Positions 48,087-57,779 are shown, counted from the stretch's first letter. The stretch is DNA of 64,000 nt from Burkholderiaceae bacterium (GCA_018261755.1 JAGTRJ010000001.1:62001-126000), one strand, 5' to 3'. Program-made: numbers and translations. Notes: generated by a model from the sequence alone, not told the origin.

Positions 48087-48521
48087 ATGACCATGCCTGC
48101 TCTCACGCTTCACGCCGACAACTACCAAACGCTGCTGGATTCCCTTGCCGATAACGACTGGATCGTCGCCTGTCTGTGCGCCGAATGGTGCGGCACCTGC
48201 CGCGGCTACCGCAAGGGCTTCGACGAGATGGCCGAACGCCATCCGGACAAGCATTTCATCTGGATCGATGTCGAAGACCACGCCGATCTGCTGGGCGATC
48301 TGGATGCCGAGAATTTCCCGACGATGCTGATTCAACGCGGTGACATCGTTACCTATTTCGCGCCAGTGCTGCCTGATCATAGACAGGTGGAACGAATGCT
48401 GGCGGCGCAGATCGAACAGGGTGACAACGAATTGCGCCAGCAGGCAGGCAGTTCGCCCGAACGGATCGAATGGCAGAATGATTGCAATCTGCGCCAATTG
48501 CTGCGCGCCGCGGTCGAATAG
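48087..48521 (+). CDS. Thioredoxin-like protein
   Basis: 144-aa cytoplasmic thioredoxin-fold protein. The active site is CAEWCGTCRGY (WCGTC), followed by FIWIDVEDHADLLGDLDAENFPTML with the cis-Pro region. The start is uncertain (ATG at 48063, 48087 or 48093; none has a strong ribosome-binding site). The C-terminal part (RQQAGSSPERIEW) is not typical of TrxA. Probably a specialised thioredoxin of unknown partner. Confidence 0.85.
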   Translation: MTMPALTLHADNYQTLLDSLADNDWIVACLCAEWCGTCRGYRKGFDEMAERHPDKHFIWIDVEDHADLLGDLDAENFPTMLIQRGDIVTYFAPVLPDHRQVERMLAAQIEQGDNELRQQAGSSPERIEWQNDCNLRQLLRAAVE

Positions 48522-48662
48522 CCCGACAACTGATTTGCATCAAATTGTTTGTATGTATTTGTAAGTGACGGCATCTTGCAATTATTGCAGTGCTATCATT
48601 AAAAATCATGCATTCTCACTGCCTTGGCCAACGGCGGGGCATCGTTCACGAGGAGAGACACC

Positions 48663-51623
48663 ATGGCCATCGCAAACTGGAGCAACAGCCAGGTCGTTGC
48701 ACAGCTCGACAGCGGCACGAAGTGGAGCGGCTCGACCATCACCTACGCTTTCCCGACCACGGCTGCAGGCATGTACTCGCAAGGGGAAGCGACGGCTTTC
48801 CGCGCGGTCAGCGCAGCGCAGCAAGTCTATTTCCTGCTGGCGCTGCAAACCTGGGATGACCTGATACCGCAGAATTTCGAGCAAACCACCTCGATCAGCT
48901 CGGATATCGAGATGGCGTACACGACGTCAAACATCGACTACGCCCATGCCTACTACCCCACCATCGGCAGTGCCTGGTTCAACCCTTCATACAGCGACGT
49001 CACCTCACCCACCATTGGCGGTTACGGCTTCTGCACCCTGATACACGAACTGGGGCATGCACTCGGCCTCAACCACATGGGCGATTACAACGGTTCCGGC
49101 AGCTGGACGCCATCGTCGTACCAGGATACCGTGGTGCTGTCGATCATGTCGTATTTCGGGCCTGCCGGCACCGGCAACTACACCTCCAGCGATATCATGC
49201 CGGCCGACTGGGTCGCCGCCGACGGCACGGGCTATTCGGCGCAAACGCCGATGGTCAACGACGTGATGACGATTCAGTACATCTACGGCACCTCGACCAC
49301 AACCAGAACCGGCGACACCGCCTATGGTTTCTCGTCCAACATCACCGGTTCGCTGGCCAACCTTTACGACTTTTCGATCAACAAGAATCCGATCCTGACG
49401 ATTTTCGATTCTGGCGGCAACGACACGCTGAATTTCAGCGGCTGGAGCACCCCGTCCTACATCAGCCTGGAACCCGGCACCTATTCGTCGTGCAACAGCA
49501 TGACCAACAATATCGGCATCGCCTATTCGGCCACAATCGAAAACGCCATTGGCGGCAGCGGCAATGATGTGCTGCTCGGCAATTCCAGCGCCAACCGGCT
49601 TGATGGCGGCGCCGGCAATGACCAGTTCGATGGCAAGGCGGGAGACGATATCCTGACTGGCGGCGCCGGCAACGACACCATCAATGGCGGCGACGGCAAC
49701 GACACCGCCATTTTTGCCTCTGCGTTTGCCAACTACACGATTTCCTACAATGCAGGTTCGGCCACCTTCACGCTGACCAATGCCACCACTGGCACCGACA
49801 CCGTAACCAATGTTGAAAATTTCCAGTTCAGCGATGTGACGAAAACAGCCGCTTCGCTCACCGGCAGCACGCCGGTGAGCGATACGATTGCGCCAACACT
49901 TTCCAGCATGACGCCCGCAGACAATGCCATCGGCGTGGCGGCGTCGGCCAATCTGGTGCTCACTTTCAGCGAAACGGTACAGGCCGGACTGGGCAATATT
50001 GTCATCTACAACGTTGACGGCACGGTCGCCAAAACGATTGCCGCCAACGACACCAGCCAGGTCACGATATCAGGCAGCACGGTCACGATTAACCCGACGA
50101 CCGATCTGAATTCGGGCAACAGTTATTACGTCAATATCGCTGCCGGCGCAATCAAGGATCTCTCTGGCAACAGTTACGCCGGCCTGACTGGAACAACCGC
50201 TTACAGTTTCTCGACCGTTGCCTCGGCCATCGCGGATGACTATCCGTGGAGCACCAGCACGACAGGTGTGGTGACGGTCAATGGTTCGGCCAAGGGCGGC
50301 GTTATCGAAACCGTCAACGATGCCGACCTGTTCAAGGTTTCGCTGACTGCAGGCTCCACCTACGTGTTTGAACTCGACCGAACCAGCGGCGGTCTGGCCG
50401 ACCCTTACCTGCGTCTGTACGATCCGAGCGTCAATCTGGCTGCTTTCGACGACGATGGCGGCGCCAATGGCAATGCAAAGATCGTCTACACCGCTACCAC
50501 CACCGGCACCTACTATCTGGGCGCGTTCGATTATGACAGCGGTACCGGCGGCTATACCATCAAGGCCAGCACCGCAGTGGACGATTATCCATGGAGTACC
50601 AGCACGACTGGCGTGGTCACCGTTGACGGCACGGTCAGCCACGGCACGATTGAAATTGCCTACGATGCCGATTTGTTCAAGGTGACCTTGACCGCGGGGC
50701 AGACCTACGATTTCGATCTGGTCAGAACCTCAGGCGGGCTGACGGATCCCTATCTGTATCTGTACGATTCGAGCGTGAATCTGGTCGCGTTTGACGATAA
50801 CAGCGGCAGTTCGGGCAATGCCCACATCACGTTTACGGCCACCACCAGCGGTACCTATTACCTTGGCGCCAGCGATTACGACAGCGGAATTGGCGGCTAT
50901 ACGCTGTCTGCAGCAACAAACACATCACCAGGCACCACTACCGGTCTGATCATAGATGGAACCAATGGCGATGATATCCTGCATGGACAAAACGGCAATG
51001 ACATCCTGATTGGCTATGCGGGCAATGACATTCTCGATGGCGGCGGCGGTACCGATACGGCCTATTACGGCGGCAACATCAACGAATACGACATCGTGCT
51101 ATACAACGATGGAATGACGGTCGATGATCTGGTCGGCAATGAAGGTTTTGACCAGCTCTACAATATGGAACGGATGGAATTTGCCGATCAGGGGTTGGCA
51201 TTCGATGTGGATGGGCCAACCAGCGCCGGCGGTATCTACCGCCTGTATCAGGCCACTTTCGATCGCACGCCGGACTGGGAAGGCCTTGGCTACTGGATTG
51301 CGCAAGCAGATCGGGGGGAAGGCGCCATCGCGATGGCGATTGATTTCACCTATTCAACTGAATTCCAGCAAATGTATGGCGTTACAACCCGGGATAATTA
51401 CCTGACGGGGGCGAATATTGAGAACGTGGTCAGCGGTTTTTACCAGCATGTGCTGCACCGTGCCGCGGATCAGGCGGGCTTGAACTATTACGTCAACGTG
51501 ATCGTGACGCATGAAAAAACCGTTGGCCAGGTGCTGGCAGAAATATCCGATAGCCCGGAAAACTACGTGCAAACGATTGGCCAGATGCAAAATGGCATTG
51601 ATTACGTGCCTTGGTATCATTAA
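48663..51623 (+). CDS. Large RTX/M10 metalloprotease with PPC and DUF4214 domains
   Basis: 986-aa secreted protease; GAGGAGAGACACC precedes the ATG. The M10 catalytic site is HELGHALGLNH (first His at about residue 128) with the Met-turn SIMSY downstream. Domains in order: a serralysin-type catalytic domain (about 1-290), a first RTX block (about 295-350, GGSGNDVLLG...GGAGNDTING), a Big_5/SbsA-like Ig domain (about 407-520), two tandem pre-peptidase C-terminal (PPC) domains (about 525-636 and 639-750, 65-70% similar by eye), a second RTX block (about 765-800), and a DUF4214 domain (about 855-975) with LYQATFDRTPDWEGLGYW. There is no signal peptide, consistent with type I secretion, but no ABC transporter genes are adjacent. 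Confidence 0.92.
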   Translation: MAIANWSNSQVVAQLDSGTKWSGSTITYAFPTTAAGMYSQGEATAFRAVSAAQQVYFLLALQTWDDLIPQNFEQTTSISSDIEMAYTTSNIDYAHAYYPTIGSAWFNPSYSDVTSPTIGGYGFCTLIHELGHALGLNHMGDYNGSGSWTPSSYQDTVVLSIMSYFGPAGTGNYTSSDIMPADWVAADGTGYSAQTPMVNDVMTIQYIYGTSTTTRTGDTAYGFSSNITGSLANLYDFSINKNPILTIFDSGGNDTLNFSGWSTPSYISLEPGTYSSCNSMTNNIGIAYSATIENAIGGSGNDVLLGNSSANRLDGGAGNDQFDGKAGDDILTGGAGNDTINGGDGNDTAIFASAFANYTISYNAGSATFTLTNATTGTDTVTNVENFQFSDVTKTAASLTGSTPVSDTIAPTLSSMTPADNAIGVAASANLVLTFSETVQAGLGNIVIYNVDGTVAKTIAANDTSQVTISGSTVTINPTTDLNSGNSYYVNIAAGAIKDLSGNSYAGLTGTTAYSFSTVASAIADDYPWSTSTTGVVTVNGSAKGGVIETVNDADLFKVSLTAGSTYVFELDRTSGGLADPYLRLYDPSVNLAAFDDDGGANGNAKIVYTATTTGTYYLGAFDYDSGTGGYTIKASTAVDDYPWSTSTTGVVTVDGTVSHGTIEIAYDADLFKVTLTAGQTYDFDLVRTSGGLTDPYLYLYDSSVNLVAFDDNSGSSGNAHITFTATTSGTYYLGASDYDSGIGGYTLSAATNTSPGTTTGLIIDGTNGDDILHGQNGNDILIGYAGNDILDGGGGTDTAYYGGNINEYDIVLYNDGMTVDDLVGNEGFDQLYNMERMEFADQGLAFDVDGPTSAGGIYRLYQATFDRTPDWEGLGYWIAQADRGEGAIAMAIDFTYSTEFQQMYGVTTRDNYLTGANIENVVSGFYQHVLHRAADQAGLNYYVNVIVTHEKTVGQVLAEISDSPENYVQTIGQMQNGIDYVPWYH

Positions 51624-51654
51624 CTCGCCGCACATTTATTGTGCGTCGTATATA

Positions 51655-51690
51655 AAAAAATGGTTGTCGCTAGCGTGACAACCATTTTTT
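51655..51690. terminator. Bidirectional rho-independent terminator
   Basis: TGGTTGTC (51661-51668) pairs with GACAACCA (51677-51684) across GCTAGCGT, with six A on the left and six T on the right. It separates the convergent metalloprotease and dnaQ genes; dnaQ ends 3 bp beyond. Confidence 0.93.
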
Positions 51691-51692
51691 CT

Positions 51693-52397
51693 TTAAGCCT
51701 CCTGACGCCACAAACACTTGCCCTTCACCTGCTTGTCCAGGCCATCAAGCAGGGCTTCGTGCGCCGCCGTTTCATCGTCTGATGCAGGCAGCACGATGAT
51801 TTCCGCCAGCGCCGCCGTCTCGAGAATCTCACCGCCGGTTGTCTGTTCCGATTCAAGGGCGAGGTCCATGCCCAGGCTGTCCTGACCGCGCGTCATTGCC
51901 AGATAGACTTCGGCCAGCAGCGAAGCGTCGAGCAGCGCGCCGTGGAACGTACGGTGCGCGTTCGAAATACCGTAGCGGTCGCACAGCGCATCGAGCGAGT
52001 TGCGCTTGCCAGGGTGCAGTTCCCGCGCCAGCAACAGGCTGTCGATGGTGTTGGCTACGTCGTCATCAAACCGCGACAAAGACATGCGTTCGAATTCCGC
52101 ATTCAGGAAGCCAAGGTCGAACGGCGCATTGTGGATGATGATTTCGGCATCGCGCACATAGTCGCGAAACGCATCGGCTATCTCGGCGAATTTCGGCTTG
52201 TCGCGCAGAAATTCAACCGTCAGCCCGTGAACGGCGACCGCACCTTCATCGATGTCACGCTCAGGGTTGATGTAGGTATGAAAATTGTTGCCTGTCAGCC
52301 GCCGGTTGATGACTTCGACGCAGCCGATTTCAATGACGCGGTCGCCGGTTTTGGCATTCAGGCCGGTAGTTTCGGTATCGAGAACGATTTGACGCAT
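51693..52397 (-). CDS. dnaQ: DNA polymerase III epsilon subunit (proofreading exonuclease)
   Basis: 234-aa 3'-5' exonuclease. The DEDDh motifs are LDTETTGLNAKTGDRVIEIG (Exo I), IIHNAPFDLGFLNAEF (Exo II) and the His region AHRTFHGALLDASLLAEVYL (Exo III). The C-terminal part includes a short linker to the polymerase. It lies 12 bp downstream of trhP on the same strand. Confidence 0.95.
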   Translation of the reverse strand: MRQIVLDTETTGLNAKTGDRVIEIGCVEVINRRLTGNNFHTYINPERDIDEGAVAVHGLTVEFLRDKPKFAEIADAFRDYVRDAEIIIHNAPFDLGFLNAEFERMSLSRFDDDVANTIDSLLLARELHPGKRNSLDALCDRYGISNAHRTFHGALLDASLLAEVYLAMTRGQDSLGMDLALESEQTTGGEILETAALAEIIVLPASDDETAAHEALLDGLDKQVKGKCLWRQEA

Positions 52398-52409
52398 GGT
52401 AGGAAATGA

Positions 52410-53777
52410 TTACAGCATTCGCGCCAGCAGCGCCTTGTCGTATTTCGGTTCGAGCGGAATGCGCACGATGTGGCCGCTGCCTGGCGCAACGCCAATCGGC
52501 TCGCCTTCGAGCGACGCCATGCGCTCCAGCGTGACCACTTCATTGCCGGATGGATGGATGATTTCAATCCGGTCACCAACGGAAAAGCGGTTCTTGACCA
52601 CCACTTCGGCCCAGCCATCGGTCACCGACTGCACATCACCGACATAATGGCTGTTGTCCAGTTCCGATGCACCGGTCAGGTAGTTCTGGTAATCCTGCGT
52701 GCGATGGCGCTGCAGGAAGCCATCGGTGTAACCGCGATTGGCCAATCCCTGCAGCATGCCAAGCAAGCCGATGTCGAACGGCTTGCCGGCAACCGCATCG
52801 TCGATTGCATGGCGGTACACCTGCGCCGCGCGCGCGACATAGTAAATCGATTTGGTGCGACCTTCGATCTTGAGCGAATTCACGCCGATCTTCACCAGCC
52901 GTTCAACATGCTCAACCGCGCGCAAATCCTTCGAATTCATGATGTAGGTGCCGTGCTCGTCTTCCATGATCGGCAACAACTGCCCTGGCCGCTTGCCTTC
53001 CTCGATCAGGTAGGTACGGTCGGCCAGCGGATGACGCGGCATTTCGCCCAGCGCGGACAACGGCTGCTGCTCGGCCTGCTCCAGCATCTGGTGGTAATTC
53101 ATGCTGATGGTCTCGGCCGGAATGCGCACCGCGTCGCCAATTGCATCTTCGTCGGCATTCATCACCTTGTAATCCCAGCGGCAGGAATTGGTGCAGGTAC
53201 CCTGATTCGAGTCGCGGTGATTGAAATAACCGGACAGCAGGCAGCGGCCGGAATAGGCGATGCACAGCGCGCCATGCACGAACACTTCCAGTTCCATTTC
53301 GGGGCAACGCTGGCGGATTTCCTCGATTTCGTCCAGCGACAGTTCGCGCGACAGGATCACGCGCGTCAGCCCCATCCGCTGCCAGAACTTCACGTCGGCC
53401 CAGTTGATCGCATTCGCCTGCACCGACAGATGCACCGGGATGTCCGGCCATTTGTCCCGCACCAGCATGATCAGGCCCGGATCGGCCATGATCAGCGCAT
53501 CCGGCTTCATCGCCACCACCGGTTCCATGTCGTTCAGATAGGTTTTCAGCTTCGCGTTGTGCGCAAAGATGTTGCTGGCAACGTAAAACTGCTTGCCGCG
53601 CATGTGTGCCTGCTCGATGCCGGTCGCCAGTGCTTCCAGCGTCGAAAACTCGTTGTTGCGCGCGCGCAGGCTGTAACGCGGCTGACCCGCATACACGGCA
53701 TCCGCGCCGAAATCGAACGCGGTATGCATTTTCGCGAGCGAACCGGCGGGCAACAAAAGTTCAGGAGCAAGCGACAT
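52410..53777 (-). CDS. trhP: U32-family tRNA hydroxylation protein TrhP (YegQ)
   Basis: 455-aa U32-family enzyme. The start at 53777 has ELLLPAGSLAKMHTAFDFGADAVY directly after it. Iron-sulfur cysteine pattern: HGALCIAYSGRCLLSGYFNHRD, TCTNSCRWDY. The extra C-terminal domain (EVVVKNRFSVGDRIEII) is typical of TrhP/YegQ. TrhP hydroxylates the wobble uridine (ho5U34) of tRNAs, using prephenate. It is the third U32-family gene in this window, after ubiU and ubiV. Confidence 0.92.
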   Translation of the reverse strand: MSLAPELLLPAGSLAKMHTAFDFGADAVYAGQPRYSLRARNNEFSTLEALATGIEQAHMRGKQFYVASNIFAHNAKLKTYLNDMEPVVAMKPDALIMADPGLIMLVRDKWPDIPVHLSVQANAINWADVKFWQRMGLTRVILSRELSLDEIEEIRQRCPEMELEVFVHGALCIAYSGRCLLSGYFNHRDSNQGTCTNSCRWDYKVMNADEDAIGDAVRIPAETISMNYHQMLEQAEQQPLSALGEMPRHPLADRTYLIEEGKRPGQLLPIMEDEHGTYIMNSKDLRAVEHVERLVKIGVNSLKIEGRTKSIYYVARAAQVYRHAIDDAVAGKPFDIGLLGMLQGLANRGYTDGFLQRHRTQDYQNYLTGASELDNSHYVGDVQSVTDGWAEVVVKNRFSVGDRIEIIHPSGNEVVTLERMASLEGEPIGVAPGSGHIVRIPLEPKYDKALLARML

Positions 53778-54305
53778 GGTGAATGGGCATGAAATGTTCT
53801 GGAGAAGATGACGATTATAGCGAATGCGGTGGCGGCGCGCAGTGCTAGCCGCGATTGTCATCCGCGCTGTGTATTTGACGGCTGGGCTTCTGTGCCTTCT
53901 GCACCACTATGTGCTTCGTTCCGGCGCCTCAAATCAGCGTTTCAACCCAACCGGCCGCGGCTCCAGGCGACAGCCACGCCCTTCCGGCTGATGCGGCGCG
54001 ACACAGCAGCCAGCCCCCTGCATCACACGCCAATGCCCATACAACCCAACAAAAAATGGGGGTATATGATCAAAATACGACTCCGGGCCACAATTTAGCT
54101 GGCCGTTTAAAAATACTGACGGGAGTATATTTCTCAGCCTTAATGACCCGAAAGTTTTTTAAGTCAATTATTTCGGGCTGTAGCAGCCATGCCCGGCACG
54201 CTGCTTGAACGCTCTATACGTACTATTTGCCTCTGTTGCCGGCTATGCAGAAACAGCCGGCAAATAGCCAGTTCGACCACAGGAAAACTACATCCGCCGC
54301 CAGCC
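53778..54305. other. Intergenic region with repeat copy F
   Basis: A 528-bp gap between trhP and the DUF2239 gene, both on the minus strand. It holds repeat copy F (54058-54135). On both sides of the repeat I see no gene with a ribosome-binding site and no RNA gene. Confidence 0.4.
54058..54135 (-). repeat. Intergenic repeat element, copy F (subfamily 1)
   Basis: Read on the minus strand: AATATACTCCCGTCAGTATT, then CGGCCAGCTAAATTGTGGCC, and right end CATATACCCCC. It lies between DUF2239 and trhP. It is close in sequence to copies A and E. Confidence 0.88.
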
Positions 54306-54920
54306 TCAGCCCTGCTCCGCTTTCTGCTCCACCATGCCGCCCACCAGCCGGAAAAGTTGTGCCTGTACATCCAGCGGCCAGTACGATACCAGTTCGGCCA
54401 GACGCTTGATGTCCGGCGCAAACAACGCCCTCAGCGCTTCATCGAAATCCGGTTGATTACCGGCAACTGCAGTCATGAAGCGGTAAGCCGATTCCTGCAT
54501 CGCGCGCCGCCGATCCGTTTCCGGACTGGCGCGCATGGCCGCTTCGACCAGCTTGCGCAGCGCCACCGATGCCCCGCCAGACTGGCTGGCCAGCCATTCC
54601 CAGTGCCGCGGCAGCAAGGTGATTTCCCGCGCCACCACCCCCAGTTTCGGCCGGCCTGGCTGGCGCGCCGGCGGCGCTGCCGATTTGGGCGCACCATCCT
54701 CAAGCGCCGCAGCCGGCAAGCGCGCCAGCGCCTGTGCCAGATCGCCACGCAAGTCCAGTTCCACCGGACGGCTGGTTTCGTCATCCATCACCAGCACGCT
54801 CCGTTCCGGATTGGCGTCAATAAAGGCTTTCAGTTGGGTCACCACTTCGCGCGGCGCACCGGATGCGACGCATTCGGTATCGGCAAAGGCGACCCAGCGC
54901 ATGGCCTTGACTTCGTTCAT
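54306..54920 (-). CDS. DUF2239-family protein
   Basis: 204-aa cytoplasmic protein; the start at 54920 is well supported by GGAGGA at 3 nt. Signatures are VLVMDDETSRPVELDLRGD, GRPKLGVVAREITLLPRHWEW and GGASVALRKLVEAA. These match the DUF2239 family, whose function is unknown. The region RRRAMQESAYRFMTAVAG follows. A paired inverted repeat lies 29-70 bp upstream and is a strong candidate operator. Confidence 0.85.
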   Translation of the reverse strand: MNEVKAMRWVAFADTECVASGAPREVVTQLKAFIDANPERSVLVMDDETSRPVELDLRGDLAQALARLPAAALEDGAPKSAAPPARQPGRPKLGVVAREITLLPRHWEWLASQSGGASVALRKLVEAAMRASPETDRRRAMQESAYRFMTAVAGNQPDFDEALRALFAPDIKRLAELVSYWPLDVQAQLFRLVGGMVEQKAEQG

Positions 54921-54948
54921 GTGTCCTCCATTGATTGAACACATTAAT

Positions 54949-54990
54949 TTTACCCGGATAATTACAGCAAAGCAATATTATCCGGGTAAA
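54949..54990. promoter_or_regulatory. 14-bp perfect inverted repeat upstream of DUF2239
   Basis: TTTACCCGGATAAT (54949-54962) and its exact reverse complement ATTATCCGGGTAAA (54977-54990) are separated by 14 bp. Each arm is itself a near-palindrome (TTACCCGGATAA, one mismatch), so the site looks like two operators for a dimeric regulator, 28 bp apart centre to centre. Confidence 0.75.
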
Positions 54991-55051
54991 TTATATGAAT
55001 TTAATAAACAACTTGATGAAATTCCCGCAAGCGAATGATTTAAAAAAACCA

Positions 55052-56164
55052 TCACAAACGCACCCTGACCTTGCGCGAGAACAGTTCACACCAAAACAGG
55101 ATCCAGCGCTTGATATCCGCCTTGCGCCCTTCGGTGACGGTGCCCAGCGCCCAGATGACGGCGATCGAACCGAAAATCATGATCATGTTGCGCACCGTCT
55201 GATCATCGAAATGGCTCGCAATCGCAGCAAAGAATTGCAGCAGCGGATAGTGGAACAGATAGGTGGCAAAGGTGAAACCGGCCAGATAGCGGATCGGCTT
55301 TTCTCCGGCATACAGCAGCGACGCCAGCCGCGGCGCGACCGTTGCCGCACCGATGAAGTGGATCGCCACCAGCACGCCAATGACATAACTGCTGAGAAAT
55401 TCCTGCGACCATTTCAGCGTATACATCATGAAATCCTGATCGATATACGAAGCGGTCAGGCCATAGAGGTAATCCGGGTAATCGGCACAGCGGAAAAGCG
55501 TATACAGCAAGAGCGAACCAGTGAACATCAGCCACCCGGCCCACTCGGAAACCTGCCGGTGCTTGATGATGTAATACACCAGCACGCCCAGCAGCCACAC
55601 CGGCATCAGAATCAGGATTTTTGGTCCAATCAATACGCACAGCGCCAGCACCAGCAGATATTTCAGCGGCGTTTTCAGGTAGCACGCCGCGGCAAAAATC
55701 ACGTAGTACCAGAATTCATAGCCGAGCGACCAGAACGGGCCATTGGAAAATGGACGCACCGAACGGAACCACAGCTCGTTCACGAACAGCGCATTCGACG
55801 CCAGACGCCATGCCGGGTGGTCGTTCTGGAACCAGCCGCCATCGTACATGTCGAAATCCAGACGCAAGCCGATGTGATCCAGCACCACGGTCAGGATCAG
55901 CGCGGGAATCGCGACTGAATACAGCCGTGCAAAGCGGCTGACGAAGTAATCCTTCAGCGTTTTTTCTTTCTGGTCGGAAACATATGCGATCACGAAGCCG
56001 GACAGCACGAAAAAGACCATCACCGCATCGTTGCCGAAATCCTTCAACCGCCACAACACCGGCAGACCGCCAGTGAACCGGTCGTAATTCGCATGAACAA
56101 AGAAAACGGTAACAGCCGCCAGAAACCTAATCAGGTCCAGGTAAATCGAAGTGGGCTTGTTCAT
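55052..56164 (-). CDS. Acyltransferase 3 family membrane protein (OafA/YrhL-like)
   Basis: 370-aa membrane protein of the acyltransferase-3 family, with about ten transmembrane helices. The N-terminal signature is YLDLIRFLAAVTVFFVHANYD, with the conserved His in FFVHA, and FVLSGFVIAYV follows. The family transfers acetyl groups to surface polysaccharides or lipids. I chose the ATG at 56164 because the conserved region begins there; 56218 is an alternative. No carbohydrate cluster is adjacent, so the acceptor is unknown. Confidence 0.88.
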   Translation of the reverse strand: MNKPTSIYLDLIRFLAAVTVFFVHANYDRFTGGLPVLWRLKDFGNDAVMVFFVLSGFVIAYVSDQKEKTLKDYFVSRFARLYSVAIPALILTVVLDHIGLRLDFDMYDGGWFQNDHPAWRLASNALFVNELWFRSVRPFSNGPFWSLGYEFWYYVIFAAACYLKTPLKYLLVLALCVLIGPKILILMPVWLLGVLVYYIIKHRQVSEWAGWLMFTGSLLLYTLFRCADYPDYLYGLTASYIDQDFMMYTLKWSQEFLSSYVIGVLVAIHFIGAATVAPRLASLLYAGEKPIRYLAGFTFATYLFHYPLLQFFAAIASHFDDQTVRNMIMIFGSIAVIWALGTVTEGRKADIKRWILFWCELFSRKVRVRL

Positions 56165-56674
56165 GACAGCGGGACTAACGCCGGAATTGCGGGCGTCGGG
56201 TGAATATTGGGTCAGCATCTTAATTGAAGGCCTGCGGCATTTGACGGCGATGTTGTAACGAATTGTTAGAAACGCCGATTTATGCAAGAAACGGGCCGGT
56301 CGGGGGTGAAAATATACTAGGTGGGGGTATTGTAAAATTGCTGCGGAAATCTTGGCTGAACAACTGGTTTTGCTAGGATACCCTGAAAAATATCAGGAAA
56401 GTCTGACGAAAATATGCCTGCCGAGTTTGTCAGCCGGGTGCATCGACAGTTTGCGACATAACTTGACACATCGTTGCGATTGTTTGCGCGCCGCAAACTG
56501 GCCCGCCAGCCTGGCGGCATCGATACGCATTGCAGTTTCTCTGCACGATTCCGGAAAGGGAGGCATTTTACCTAAACAAGCTGACGGTTCATAGCCAAAT
56601 TTGGGGTGAAACGCGCGTGGAATCGGCGCGCCGCCTCGGGTATAATTGGCGGTTTGATTTTCGCAAATATCGAC
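56165..56674. other. Intergenic region between divergent acyltransferase and prfB
   Basis: A 510-bp gap containing repeat copy G (56307-56384) and, close to prfB, a TATAAT at 56641-56646 that is a likely -10 element giving a short leader. The -35 is weak. No other gene or RNA is seen. Confidence 0.4.
56307..56384 (+). repeat. Intergenic repeat element, copy G (subfamily 2)
   Basis: Left block AATATACTAGGTGGGGGTAT, middle TTGCTGCGGAAATCTTGGCT and right end GATACCCT. The most diverged copy; the inverted repeat at the left is weakened. It lies between divergent genes. Confidence 0.75.
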
Positions 56675-57779
56675 ATGGAAGCCGAACGCCTCAACGCCAT
56701 TGCCAACCTGCTCGCGGATCTATCCACCCGCGAAGCCGAACTTCGGGGGTATCTTTGACTTTCCTGCAAAGTCGGACAAACTCGAACAGGTAAACGCAGA
56801 ACTCGAAGACCCGAACGTCTGGGATGACCCGAAGCGCGCGCAGGATCTGGGGCGCGAAAAGAAAGCACTGGAAGCGGTCGTCCTCACGCTCACCAAAATC
56901 AAATCCGACCTGCATGACGCCAGCGAACTGTACGCGATGGCGCGCGAGGAACAGGATGACGATTCGCTGATCGCGATTGAAGGCGACGCGAAGGAAACCC
57001 AGAAACTGGTCGAGGAACTCGAATTCCGCCGGATGTTCTCCAATCCGATGGATTCGAACAACTGCTTCATCGACATCCAGGCCGGCGCTGGCGGCACCGA
57101 AGCGCAAGACTGGGCGTCGATGATCCTGCGGCAATACCTGCGCTATTGCGAGCGCAAGGGCTTCAAGGCCGAGATCATGGAACAGTCGGACGGCGACGTG
57201 GCCGGCATCAAAACCGCCACCATCAAGGTCGAGGGTGACTATGCGTATGGCTTCTTGCGCACCGAAACCGGCGTGCATCGCCTGGTGCGCAAATCACCGT
57301 TCGATTCGGCCGGCGGCCGCCATACGTCGTTCTGCAGCCTGTTCGTCTATCCGGAAGTGGATGATTCGATCGATATCGACATCAACCCCGCCGACGTGCG
57401 GGTCGATACCTACCGCGCTTCCGGCGCCGGTGGCCAGCACATCAACAAGACCGACTCCGCCGTGCGCCTGACGCACAACCCGACCGGCATCGTGGTGCAG
57501 TGCCAGAACGACCGCAGCCAGCACAAGAACCGCGCCGAAGCGTGGGAAATGCTGAAATCGCGCCTGTTCGAACTAGAATTGCGCAAGCGGATGGCCGAGC
57601 AGCAAAAGCTGGAAGATTCGAAAACCGATGTCGGCTGGGGCCATCAGATCCGGTCGTATGTGCTAGATCAGTCGCGCATCAAGGACTTGCGCACCAATTT
57701 TGAAACCGGCAATACCAAGTCGGTACTGGACGGCGATCTGGACGATTTCATCGCCGCATCGCTGAAACAGGGTGTATGA
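56675..57779 (+). CDS. prfB: Peptide chain release factor 2, programmed +1 frameshift
   Basis: RF2 of 367 aa made from two frames: 56675-56755, then a +1 shift past an in-frame TGA (56756-56758), then 56757-57779. Downstream motifs confirm it: SPF tripeptide anticodon in [10 protein letters not shown], and the GGQ motif in [19 protein letters not shown]. The frameshift lets RF2 regulate its own level: when RF2 is scarce the slow TGA gives time to shift. Located upstream of lysS, as in E. coli. Confidence 0.97.
56745..56759 (+). promoter_or_regulatory. prfB programmed frameshift site
   Basis: Internal Shine-Dalgarno GGGGG (56745-56749), then TAT, the slippery codon CTT (56753-56755) and the stop TGA followed by C. 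This is the canonical GGGGGTATCTTTGAC context of E. coli prfB. Confidence 0.97.

Noticed and set aside
54995-55918. Plus-strand ORF of 307 aa antisense to the acyltransferase
   Set aside because: Shadow of the acyltransferase gene; Gln/Arg/His-rich with no recognised domain.
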